This document shows, piece after piece, positions 1-7,791 of a DNA stretch of 64,000 nucleotides (positions are counted from its first letter, which is position 1; each line of letters starts with the position of its first letter). A program made the translations under genes and the position numbers. Source of the DNA: JALZVT01 sp964611345 (GTDB taxonomy: Bacteria; Pseudomonadota; Gammaproteobacteria; Pseudomonadales; Azotimanducaceae); the NCBI GenBank assembly GCA_964611345.1, contig CAZSYU010000007.1, forward strand, positions 13,799 to 77,798, given 5' to 3'. The notes below the pieces were generated by a model. That model made no database searches. It saw only the letters and a program-made list of their open reading frames with translations, and was not told the origin of the DNA.

Positions 1-1
1 A

Positions 2-1171
2 CCATTTGCGGGTATCCGCGTTGTCGACTTTACCCAGGTACTGGCGGGTCCGTTTGCCACCCAGCAGCTCGCCCAGCACGGGGCTGAGGTGATCAAGGTT
101 GAGCCTCCCGGCAGTGGCGACATGACGCGCAATTTAATGGCGGGTAAAAAGGGCTCGCCGTCGTTCTATACCTGCAATATCGGCAAGAAGAGCATCACGC
201 TGGATATGAAGGGTCCAGCCGCCAAACCCGTGCTGGAACGGCTAATTCCCACTGCTGATGTGTTTATTCAGGGCTTTCGGCCAGGTGTGATGAGCCGGCT
301 GGGTTACGACTACGACACCGTCCGCGCGCTTAAGCCTGACATTATTTATGCCTCGGTGTCCGGATTTGGCCAATCTGGCCCCTCCTCACATCTACCTGCC
401 TTTGACGGCGCGATTCAAGCCGGCTCAGGCATGATGGCGATTACCGGTCACCCAGACACGGGCCCGTTGCGCACGGGTTACATGCCGGTAGACATGGCGA
501 CGGCGCTCAACACGGCCTTTGCGGTGTCGGCGGCCCTGTATCGGCGACTGGCCACAGGCGAAGGCCAGGCGGTGGATGTTGCGATGATGGACACGGCGAT
601 GGTTTTGCAGGCGCCGCAGGTGAGTGCCTATCTGGTGAACGGGGTGTTGCCGGAGTTGTTTGGTAATCGCTCGCCAACCAAAGCGCCCACCGCGAATGTG
701 TTCGAGACGAGCGATGGTTTTGTGCAGGTAGCGGCCCTCAAGGAAGCGCAGGTGCAAGGTTTCTTTGCGGCGCTGGGGATCTCGGAAACCTACGAAGAGT
801 TTTCTGACCCGCAAGATCGCATAGACCGTACGGCAGAATTCAATGCCATGATCAATCCACTGTTTGCAGCCCAAACTACTGCGCATTGGCTGACCCAGTT
901 TGAGGCTGCAGGATTGCCTTCCGCCAGCATCAGGGATTATGCGGAGGTGACCCAGGACCCGCAGATGGCCGTCCGGCCTGTTTTTACGGAGACCGATCTC
1001 GGTGGTGGTGATATGGCTCGGGTGGTATCGGCCGCACACACAACCAGTGTGGATCAGCCAACGGTGCAGGGCCCAGCGCCGGACCTGGGCGGTCATACTC
1101 AAGAAGTCTTGCTGGAGTTGGGTTTTGCAGCCAAGCAGATTGATGAATGGCACAATAGCGGCGCGATTTAA
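2..1171 (+). CDS. CaiB/BaiF family (class III) CoA-transferase, 5' partial
   Basis: Class III CoA-transferases move CoA between carboxylic acids through an aspartyl-CoA intermediate in the cytoplasm. The window opens inside this gene. The frame is already open at base 2, and the first visible residues (PFAGIRVVDFTQVLAGP) are the usual family N-terminus, so only a few codons are missing. The ATG at 89 is internal. VEPPGSGD, the GFGQSGP loop and VAMMDTAM are seen; the Asp of the last motif (about residue 197 of the fragment) matches the catalytic Asp of the family. The gene ends 44 bases before the next gene on the same strand and is probably the first visible member of a four-gene operon. The acyl substrate cannot be read from the sequence. 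Confidence 0.9.
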   Translation, partial: PFAGIRVVDFTQVLAGPFATQQLAQHGAEVIKVEPPGSGDMTRNLMAGKKGSPSFYTCNIGKKSITLDMKGPAAKPVLERLIPTADVFIQGFRPGVMSRLGYDYDTVRALKPDIIYASVSGFGQSGPSSHLPAFDGAIQAGSGMMAITGHPDTGPLRTGYMPVDMATALNTAFAVSAALYRRLATGEGQAVDVAMMDTAMVLQAPQVSAYLVNGVLPELFGNRSPTKAPTANVFETSDGFVQVAALKEAQVQGFFAALGISETYEEFSDPQDRIDRTAEFNAMINPLFAAQTTAHWLTQFEAAGLPSASIRDYAEVTQDPQMAVRPVFTETDLGGGDMARVVSAAHTTSVDQPTVQGPAPDLGGHTQEVLLELGFAAKQIDEWHNSGAI

Positions 1172-1215
1172 CCAGCGGCGCCGCAGAGCGCATCGAACCC
1201 GAGAAACTTCTAGAC

Positions 1216-2928
1216 GTGCCACAAAATTCTGTTAATAGCCTGCGCAGCGGCGAAGCGTTGCCCCAGCTGCTCGAAGCCTATGGCGTGCGCCATGTGTTTG
1301 GCATTCCGGGCAATCATACGTTAGAGATGTATCGCGGGCTTGCCAGTTCTTCGGTCACCCACATCACCACGCGGCATGAGCAAGGTGCAGGCTTCATGGC
1401 AGATGGCTACGCACGGGCGAGCGGCCAACCGGGAGTATGTTTTCTTATCAGTGGTCCTGGCTTGCTCAATGCTGCCACGGCGCTCGGGCAGGCGCTGGCT
1501 GATTCGATACCCGTGTTGGTCATTACTGCGGTGGCGGCCACACACAGTCAGGGTCGCGCGCTGGGGGAGCTGCATGAGTTGCCTGATCAACAGGCCGCGG
1601 CCAGCAGTTTTTGCCGCCTGAGTCTGCAGGCGAATACGCCAGAAGAGTTGATCCAGCATGTTGCTCAAGCGTTTGAACTGTTTGCAACGCGGCGGCCCGG
1701 CCCGGTGCATATCCAGATTCCATTGGATGTGATGGAGGCCGAACTGCCACGGGCGCTGCTGAACACTGGTGTTGTCGCAGCAAGAGAATTCACCGCGGCG
1801 GTTGCCGCCAATGTTTTTTCCCAGACCCAGACCCAGTCTCCATCCAGCGCTGCAGCGATGGTGGCAGTTTTGCGTGCGGCCAAGGAACCGATAATGATTT
1901 GTGGCGGCGGTGCGGTGAGTGCCGCCGATCAATGGCGCACCATTGCAGAGACGCTTGATTTGCCGATTGTCGTTACGGCCAATGCGAAAGGGCTGGCGCC
2001 ACCTGACCACCCGCTGGCGGTGGGCGGTAGTCCGACGCTGGCATGCACGCGAGCTGCACTCTGCAAGGCTGATGTCGTGCTTGCCGTGGGCACAGAGTTT
2101 GGTGAAACCGACTACGATTTGCTCATGAACGGCGCATTAGAATTTTCCGGTCGACTGTTGCGCATCGATATTGACCCAGAGCAGTTGCAGCGTAGGTTCG
2201 AAGCAGAATTGACGCTGTGCGCATCCGCTCGAACCGCCGCAAGTCAGTTTGCAGCTTGTTTAGAGATTGGTGCTGGCTCTGATGCAACTACTGCACGTGC
2301 AGCTAGCAATAGCCCCGGTGCGCAGCGTGCGCAGACACTCCGTGCTTTGGCGCTCGATGAGCCACACTGGCATCCTGAAGCTGCCGAATTTTTTGCAACT
2401 ATCACCACGGCCCTTGGCGATACTTGCGTGGTGGGTGATTCGACCCGGCCCACCTACTACGCCGCCTGGCAGCATGAGCCCTTGCGACCACGAAGATATT
2501 TTCATTCGGTAACCGGGTTTGGCACGCTCGGTTATGCGATTCCGGCTGCGTTTGGAGCGAGTGTCGCGCTTGCCGAGCCCGTGCTCGCTCTGATAGGCGA
2601 CGGTGGCGCGCAGTTTACGCTGACTGAACTTGCAACAGCAGTAGACAATTCGTTGCCGGTTACGGTGCTCATCTGGTCAAACAGAGGCTATGAAGAAATT
2701 GAGAACAGTTTAACCGGGCGTGCGGTAGACACCAGTTCTACGATAATTTCTGCGCCTGACTTTTCCCAGCTGGCTGTAGCTTACCGCGTACCCTATTTTG
2801 CACCCACCAGCTTCGCGCAGCTTTCTTCTGCTCTGCAATCAGCCAGTAACGAGCCTGGCCCCAGTATTATAGAAGTGCAGCAAGAACAACTCTTCACCCA
2901 ACCTAGTGGGCAGTGGTATGGCGTCTAG
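1216..2928 (+). CDS. Thiamine-diphosphate enzyme, AruI-like 2-ketoarginine decarboxylase
   Basis: A 570-residue three-domain ThDP enzyme of the acetolactate synthase / 2-ketoacid decarboxylase superfamily. The catalytic Glu lies in HEQGAGFMADGYAR (Glu55). The C-terminal cofactor motif starts at GDGG near residue 461 and ends at SNRGYEEI. VFGIPGNHTLEMYRGL and GELHELPDQ closely recall Pseudomonas AruI, which decarboxylates 5-guanidino-2-oxopentanoate to 4-guanidinobutyraldehyde. An AruH-like aminotransferase follows directly, as in the aru transaminase pathway, and supports this reading. The start is a GTG at 1216. The 3' end overlaps the aminotransferase start by 11 bases, which suggests translational coupling. 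The alternative is a decarboxylase for another 2-oxo acid: the family is certain, the substrate is inferred. Confidence 0.8.
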   Translation: MPQNSVNSLRSGEALPQLLEAYGVRHVFGIPGNHTLEMYRGLASSSVTHITTRHEQGAGFMADGYARASGQPGVCFLISGPGLLNAATALGQALADSIPVLVITAVAATHSQGRALGELHELPDQQAAASSFCRLSLQANTPEELIQHVAQAFELFATRRPGPVHIQIPLDVMEAELPRALLNTGVVAAREFTAAVAANVFSQTQTQSPSSAAAMVAVLRAAKEPIMICGGGAVSAADQWRTIAETLDLPIVVTANAKGLAPPDHPLAVGGSPTLACTRAALCKADVVLAVGTEFGETDYDLLMNGALEFSGRLLRIDIDPEQLQRRFEAELTLCASARTAASQFAACLEIGAGSDATTARAASNSPGAQRAQTLRALALDEPHWHPEAAEFFATITTALGDTCVVGDSTRPTYYAAWQHEPLRPRRYFHSVTGFGTLGYAIPAAFGASVALAEPVLALIGDGGAQFTLTELATAVDNSLPVTVLIWSNRGYEEIENSLTGRAVDTSSTIISAPDFSQLAVAYRVPYFAPTSFAQLSSALQSASNEPGPSIIEVQQEQLFTQPSGQWYGV

Positions 2929-4114
2929 TCCCAATCAATTTAGTTCGAGATTTTCGGCGCTATCGGCGAGATTGAGCCTGCCCGGAAGTGACGTGTGGAA
3001 GATTCACGACGACGCGCTAGCAAGACAGGCAGCCGGCGAGGATATGATTATTCTGAGCGTTGGTGATCCTGACTTTGATACGCCTGAGTACATTGCGGAG
3101 CACGTTGTGGAACGCATGCGCGCCGGACGCACGCATTACTCTGCTGCGGCCGGCGAAAGTGTGTTGCGCGATGCAATTGCGCAGGTCGAAACCGAAAGCA
3201 CAGGGCGGGAGTTTCAACGCGATCAGATTGTCGTGTTTCCTGGTGCCACGGCTGCGCTTTATGCCGTGTTTGCCTGTGTGCTCGATGCCGGGGATGGCGT
3301 GCTGGTGCCGGAGCCGATGTACATTGGTTATCAGGGTGTATTCGATGCACTAGGGGCGGACATACAGCACGTACCCCTGCAGCCAGGCACCTTTGAACTT
3401 GACGTCGATGCCTTGTTGGCTGCGGTGCAACCCAATACCCGTGCTGTGCTCGTTAACACACCGGGTAACCCTTGCGGAAACCTTATCGACCCGGCGACAC
3501 TCACCCGACTGGCCAGGGAGTGTAAGGAGCGCGATCTGTGGCTGGTATGTGATGAGGTGTACTCCTTAATTACTTTTGATGCACCGCATGTATCTATGCT
3601 CAAGTGCACCCAGGACCTCTCTAACATTGTTGTTATAGACGGGTTGTCGAAGTCACACGCCATGACTGGCTGGCGGATAGGTTGGACGGTGGGTGGCACG
3701 GCAATTACCGAGGCATTGATAAATATGGCCGGGGCTGCGTTTTTTGGCGTTTGTCAGTTTGTGCAGGACGGCGCGGCGTTTGCACTGGCGAATGATGCCG
3801 CAGAAGTTGAGCACATGCGCAAGGCTTATCAGGCGCGTCGCGATTATGTCGTTGGTCGAATAAAGGACATCCCGCAGCTTGACTGCTTTGTGCCTCCTGC
3901 AGGTATGTTTGTGATGATTGATGGTTCGCGCGTGGCTAACTCGGGGGATGCGTTTGCGAAAATGTTGCTCGATGACGTGGGCGTATCAACGATTCCCGGA
4001 AGTGGTTTTGGGCCGAGCGCCAGCGATTATGTGCGGTTGAGTCTGACGGTCCCTCAGCACGAACTCGAGCGTGCGTTCGATCGGATCGCCACACTATTTG
4101 CAAACACAGCGTAG
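2918..4114 (+). CDS. PLP aminotransferase class I/II, AruH-like (arginine:pyruvate transaminase type)
   Basis: Fold-type I aminotransferase of about 398 residues. The PLP lysine is in GLSKSHAMTGWRIGW (Lys245 counting from the ATG at 2918). LSVGDPDFDTP near the N-terminus, VLVNTPGNPCG, CDEVYS and PPAGMFVMID follow in the normal order. The combination of LSVGDPDFDTP, the SKSHAMTGWR loop and a following FVQDGAA stretch recalls Pseudomonas AruH. An in-frame GTG at 2906 gives a slightly longer protein, but the ATG at 2918 fits the family N-terminus better and overlaps the stop of the decarboxylase gene by 11 bases. Together the two genes would convert an amino acid (arginine by analogy) to its 2-oxo acid and then to the aldehyde. 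The aldehyde dehydrogenase and guanidinobutyrase needed to finish the pathway are not in the window. Confidence 0.82.
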   Translation: MASSPNQFSSRFSALSARLSLPGSDVWKIHDDALARQAAGEDMIILSVGDPDFDTPEYIAEHVVERMRAGRTHYSAAAGESVLRDAIAQVETESTGREFQRDQIVVFPGATAALYAVFACVLDAGDGVLVPEPMYIGYQGVFDALGADIQHVPLQPGTFELDVDALLAAVQPNTRAVLVNTPGNPCGNLIDPATLTRLARECKERDLWLVCDEVYSLITFDAPHVSMLKCTQDLSNIVVIDGLSKSHAMTGWRIGWTVGGTAITEALINMAGAAFFGVCQFVQDGAAFALANDAAEVEHMRKAYQARRDYVVGRIKDIPQLDCFVPPAGMFVMIDGSRVANSGDAFAKMLLDDVGVSTIPGSGFGPSASDYVRLSLTVPQHELERAFDRIATLFANTA

Positions 4115-4128
4115 AACAAGGATTAGTC

Positions 4129-4992
4129 TTGCCTGATTCCCATTTCTATTTCTCACAGCGATTGCGTCTGCGCTACTGCAGCTGGGGTGATCCCGCGAAT
4201 CCTACGATGTTGCTGGTGCACGGTTCGCAAGATCACTGCCGCACCTGGGACTTTTTTGTTCAAGCCTTTGTTAATGACTACTACATCATTGCGCCTGATC
4301 TGCGCGGACATGGCGATTCAGACTGGAGTGTTGGGTCGAGTTATTCACATCTGGAGTATGTGTACGATTTGACTCAACTCGCAAAGCAGCTGGAACTCAC
4401 GCAGCTCACGCTTATAGGGCACTCGCTGGGCGGCACTTTAGCCTGTTTGTTTGCGGGTATTGAGCCTGCCAGGGTTGCGCGGCTGGTGAGTATTGAGGGT
4501 ATTGGCCTGTGGGAAGCAGACGAAGAGCGAACGGCTGCCCAGACTCTGAATGAATGGATAGACAGCATGGATGCGCTGTCTGCGCGGGAACCGCGCCGCT
4601 ACGATTCGCTGCAATCGGCCTGTGCACGCATGCAAACGATGAACTCAAACCTGTCGGCAGAACAAGCACAACACCTAACCACGCATGGCGTCAGGCAAAA
4701 TGAAGACGACAGCTGGTCATGGAAGTTTGATAGCTACACCAACAACTGGGCGCCCTTTGGTGTACCGCGGGAAACTACCATTGGTTTGTGGCAGAACATT
4801 GCGTGCCCCACGCTGTTGTTGAATGCAGATGCGGGTTATGACCATCGCACAGGCCAAGACGATACTCTGCAGTATTTTGCGCACGGGCAGTTGCGCGAGG
4901 TCTCGGGTGCAGGGCACTGGACCTATCACGATCAACTGGCGCAGGTAACCAGAGAAGTGCAGCAGTTTTTGTTGGCGAATCCGCTGCCTTAG
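4129..4992 (+). CDS. Alpha/beta hydrolase, paralogue of the hydrolase at 47348-48217
   Basis: A 287-residue alpha/beta hydrolase starting at a TTG 14 bases after the aminotransferase, so probably the last gene of that operon. MLLVHGSQDHCRTWD holds the oxyanion HG. APDLRGHGDSDW follows. GHSLGG carries the nucleophile Ser99, and GAGHWTYHD the catalytic His263. The protein resembles the one encoded at 47348-48217 over its whole length: YFSQRLRL, IIAPDLRGHGDS, GHSLGG/AHSLGG, SWKFD and the final GHWxxHDQL are shared. The family includes epoxide hydrolases, esterases and C-C bond hydrolases, so no substrate is claimed. The stop codon falls in the first unit of a 12-base tandem repeat. Confidence 0.85.
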   Translation: MPDSHFYFSQRLRLRYCSWGDPANPTMLLVHGSQDHCRTWDFFVQAFVNDYYIIAPDLRGHGDSDWSVGSSYSHLEYVYDLTQLAKQLELTQLTLIGHSLGGTLACLFAGIEPARVARLVSIEGIGLWEADEERTAAQTLNEWIDSMDALSAREPRRYDSLQSACARMQTMNSNLSAEQAQHLTTHGVRQNEDDSWSWKFDSYTNNWAPFGVPRETTIGLWQNIACPTLLLNADAGYDHRTGQDDTLQYFAHGQLREVSGAGHWTYHDQLAQVTREVQQFLLANPLP

Positions 4993-5023
4993 GTCTGCCC
5001 TTAGGTTTGCCCTTAGGTTTGCA
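4988..5023. repeat. Three tandem 12-base units
   Basis: CTTAGGTCTGCC is followed by CTTAGGTTTGCC and CTTAGGTTTGCA with no gap between units. The stop codon of the upstream hydrolase (TAG, 4990-4992) lies in the first unit. It sits between convergent genes and has no hairpin character; it looks like a slippage product. Confidence 0.85.
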
Positions 5024-5038
5024 TTGAAGTGGCGGGGT

Positions 5039-6994
5039 CTATTTCATGTATGGGCTTTTACCATTCACCTCGAGCAGGAATTTCTCTACGGCGACAAAAA
5101 ATTCTTCCCGGTTTTTTTGTCGCGAGAGGTAGTGGTCCTCGTCTTTGAAGGCGAGATAGGTTGCTTTAACTCCTGCCTTATTGAGGGATCTTTTCATGCG
5201 GGTAAACTGATCGAACTGAACGTTGATATCCCTGTTGCCGTGCGCAAGAAACACGGGCACCTTGATTTGTTTCGCCACATTAACTGGTGAGTTCGCTTTG
5301 CGTGTAGCGGCATCTTTAAAGGCATTGCCAAAAAAGGTCTTAGCCGCGTGCCTGCCGCCACGATACTTGAGCATATCGCGCTTGGCATCGGCGATGTCGG
5401 TGAGAGCCGCCATCGCGATTGCGCACTTATACAGCTCGGGGTCTGTTGCCACGCCCATGAGTGCGGCGTAACCGCCATACGACCAGCCTGCTATACAGGT
5501 TTTATCCGGATCGGCGTAGCCCCTCTCGATCAGCCAGCGTGCGCCGTCCTCGACGTCTTCCTGCATGACAATCCAGTTGTTGCGCCCGGCTTCCTTGAAG
5601 GCGCGGCCATAGCCTGCTGAGCCGCGGAAGTTCATTTGCAGAACGCCATAACCTCGGGTTGCGAAAAACTGGGCGAAGTAATCAAAGCGTTTTGAATCCC
5701 GCGCAAAAGGGCCGCCATGGGGCAGTACGATGAATGGCAGATTTTTAAACTGTTCCTGGCTAACCACGGTTGGCGGGAAGGTGACAAATGCCGGTATCTT
5801 CTGACCATCGCGGGCTTTATAGCGGACCGATGTGACGTTGCCGGTGTCGTTCTCGGTCAGGCCGCTGTACATCGTGGAGATAAGCGATGGTAGTTTGTCA
5901 CCTGCCTTATAGTAGAACAGGCCGCCCGGATCATAGGGTGCTGACATAGCAACAAGTACAGTACGGAGATCTTGGGTTTGATCAACGAAGTGAACGTCGT
6001 AGTCAGGAAACTGTGCACGCAAAGCGTCCAGCAATGAACCATTTTCACCCAGCAGTACTGTCTCGTCGCGTTCAGCAGTGTATTTGGCACCAATGATTGA
6101 CTCGCCATTCTTGCTGAAGACAACGCCCGAGGCATCGTGGCTCTCATCGTGGAAGACCTTGCGGGTGATTTTTTTGGCCTGGAGGTCATAGATGTATAAC
6201 CCCAGCGTGTCTTTTCCTTCGTAGGCGCCAATGACCATCTCCCGGCCGTTTTCCAGTATGCCGTAGATGTTGGTGTCAGCTTCAAGGCCTGGATAATTGT
6301 TGCTGTTCTCCCATTTTTTGGTGGCCGTGTTATAGATCACCATCTTTTTTGTACCTTTATCAAAGGTGCCTTTGCCGATACGTGGTGTGCCGTTACTGCC
6401 AGTGATCCAGTATTCGATACCCGCGGTTCCTCGTTTTACGGTGCGGTCACGTCCGTTGGCGACGTTTACCTTTTTGATATCGGGGTAGGAGTCGAACTCC
6501 TTGTCCGAGTAGGCCATCAAAATATGTTCAGGGTCATCTTCCAGCCAGTCGACAACGACGTCGTTAAATTGCCGAAAGATGCCTTTTGGTCGCACAAGCA
6601 ACCTTGGTTTTTTAGATTCGATGTCGGCGCTAAAAAGGTACCGGCTGGTAAAAGGGGTGTCGCGAAATTTCTCCAATTTCTCAACTGAAGCGACGTAGCG
6701 ATTGTTGTTGACCCATTTCACATAACGCGGTTTGAGCGTGTCACCCATGGATGAAAACCAAGGCTTCTCTTGCTCTCCCTCAATAGTTTGAACGATTACG
6801 CCATAGGTGCCTTTGTTGTTCACGATGACTGCGATGCGCGAGCCATCTGGCGAGATTGCTGCATCATGGACCATGGGCAGCTGACCGAATGCCGTTGCGG
6901 GTGGTGCGGCGAATGACCCTTGCGAGAACTGCAGGGCAATAAACGTGCTGAGTAAGAGGATACCCAGGCGATAGTGACGAGCCAGATTGTTCAC
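5039..6994 (-). CDS. Secreted S9 family (prolyl oligopeptidase-type) serine peptidase
   Basis: A 651-residue exported peptidase. It starts at a GTG preceded by AAGGAAG, and has a signal peptide ending near SFAAPP (about residue 30). Next comes a long WD-like beta-propeller region with typical phrases such as VHDAAISPDGSRIAV. The C-terminal 250 residues are the peptidase domain: HGGPFARDS, nucleophile Ser505 in GWSYGGYAAL, Asp589 in HGNRDINVQ and His621 in DEDHYLS, a complete Ser-Asp-His triad. This arrangement is common for periplasmic dipeptidyl or acyl-aminoacyl peptidases that degrade short peptides. The gene is transcribed away from the hydrolase gene at 7063, with 68 bases between the two starts. 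Confidence 0.92.
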   Translation of the reverse strand: MNNLARHYRLGILLLSTFIALQFSQGSFAAPPATAFGQLPMVHDAAISPDGSRIAVIVNNKGTYGVIVQTIEGEQEKPWFSSMGDTLKPRYVKWVNNNRYVASVEKLEKFRDTPFTSRYLFSADIESKKPRLLVRPKGIFRQFNDVVVDWLEDDPEHILMAYSDKEFDSYPDIKKVNVANGRDRTVKRGTAGIEYWITGSNGTPRIGKGTFDKGTKKMVIYNTATKKWENSNNYPGLEADTNIYGILENGREMVIGAYEGKDTLGLYIYDLQAKKITRKVFHDESHDASGVVFSKNGESIIGAKYTAERDETVLLGENGSLLDALRAQFPDYDVHFVDQTQDLRTVLVAMSAPYDPGGLFYYKAGDKLPSLISTMYSGLTENDTGNVTSVRYKARDGQKIPAFVTFPPTVVSQEQFKNLPFIVLPHGGPFARDSKRFDYFAQFFATRGYGVLQMNFRGSAGYGRAFKEAGRNNWIVMQEDVEDGARWLIERGYADPDKTCIAGWSYGGYAALMGVATDPELYKCAIAMAALTDIADAKRDMLKYRGGRHAAKTFFGNAFKDAATRKANSPVNVAKQIKVPVFLAHGNRDINVQFDQFTRMKRSLNKAGVKATYLAFKDEDHYLSRQKNREEFFVAVEKFLLEVNGKSPYMK

Positions 6995-7062
6995 GATTCT
7001 TCCTTGCGCGATGGTGTGCTGTTACTTTAACGCAGAATCATTCATTTTGAAGAGGGCGGTGG

Positions 7063-7791
7063 ATGCCATATTTTGCACAGGGCGGAACAAAAATTTACTT
7101 TGAGGAAGTGGGAGACGGCCATCCGGTGCTGCTAATTGCACCTGGCGGAATGAAGTCGGCGCTTTCTTTTTGGCAAGCAACACCCTGGAACCCCATTGCA
7201 GAGCTTGCAGACAGCTACCGGGTTATAGCGATGGACCAGCGCAACGCCGGAGCGTCTAGTGCACCGGTAAGCGGCAATGACACCTGGAGCACCTATGCGC
7301 AGGATCAGCTGGGGTTGATGGATCATCTGGGCGTAGACCGGTTTCATGTTATGGGTATGTGTATTGGCGGGCCTTATGCGATGGGGCTTATTGCCGAGGC
7401 GCCGCAGCGTGTGGCCTGCGCCGTGTTGTTTCAGTCGATCGGCCTCATGGCAGGAGGAGCCAATCGTGATGCGTTTTATGCCATGTTTGATGACTGGGCG
7501 ACTCAATTGAAACCTGGTATGGACGTGCCCGACGCCGAGTGGGCGAAGTTTCGCAGTTCGATGTACGACGGCGATGACTTTCTGTTTAACGTTGGCGACG
7601 ACTTCGTGCGTAGCTGTGCAACACCATTGTGTGTGCTTGAAGGCAACGATCTTTATCACCCCCAGGAAACCTCACTGCGACTGCGCGCACTGGCACCTAA
7701 TGTTGAATATATCGAGCGCTGGAAGGATGGTGCAGACCTTGTGCCTGCAAAGCAGCAAGTCATTGAGTTTCTGGCGCGTCATTCTGCGTGA
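7063..7791 (+). CDS. Alpha/beta hydrolase with Cys at the nucleophile position
   Basis: A 242-residue alpha/beta-hydrolase-fold protein. LLIAPGGMKS replaces the usual HG oxyanion loop, followed by MDQRNAGASSAP. The nucleophile elbow reads GMCIGG, with Cys100 where most relatives have Ser. Near the C-terminus, where the catalytic His is expected, the sequence reads RWKDGADLVP with no His. It could therefore be a thiol-type hydrolase, as in dienelactone hydrolases, or a catalytically altered member. The ATG follows a GA-rich ribosome-binding site (GAAGAGGGCGGTGG). Its TGA overlaps the GTG start of the next gene (GTGA), so the two are probably translated together. Confidence 0.8.
   Translation: MPYFAQGGTKIYFEEVGDGHPVLLIAPGGMKSALSFWQATPWNPIAELADSYRVIAMDQRNAGASSAPVSGNDTWSTYAQDQLGLMDHLGVDRFHVMGMCIGGPYAMGLIAEAPQRVACAVLFQSIGLMAGGANRDAFYAMFDDWATQLKPGMDVPDAEWAKFRSSMYDGDDFLFNVGDDFVRSCATPLCVLEGNDLYHPQETSLRLRALAPNVEYIERWKDGADLVPAKQQVIEFLARHSA

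Noticed and set aside
425..1222. Long minus-strand frame of 265 codons opposite the CoA-transferase
   Set aside because: Composition is Arg/His/Gln-rich with no domain, and the plus strand has a clear family protein; it is a shadow frame.
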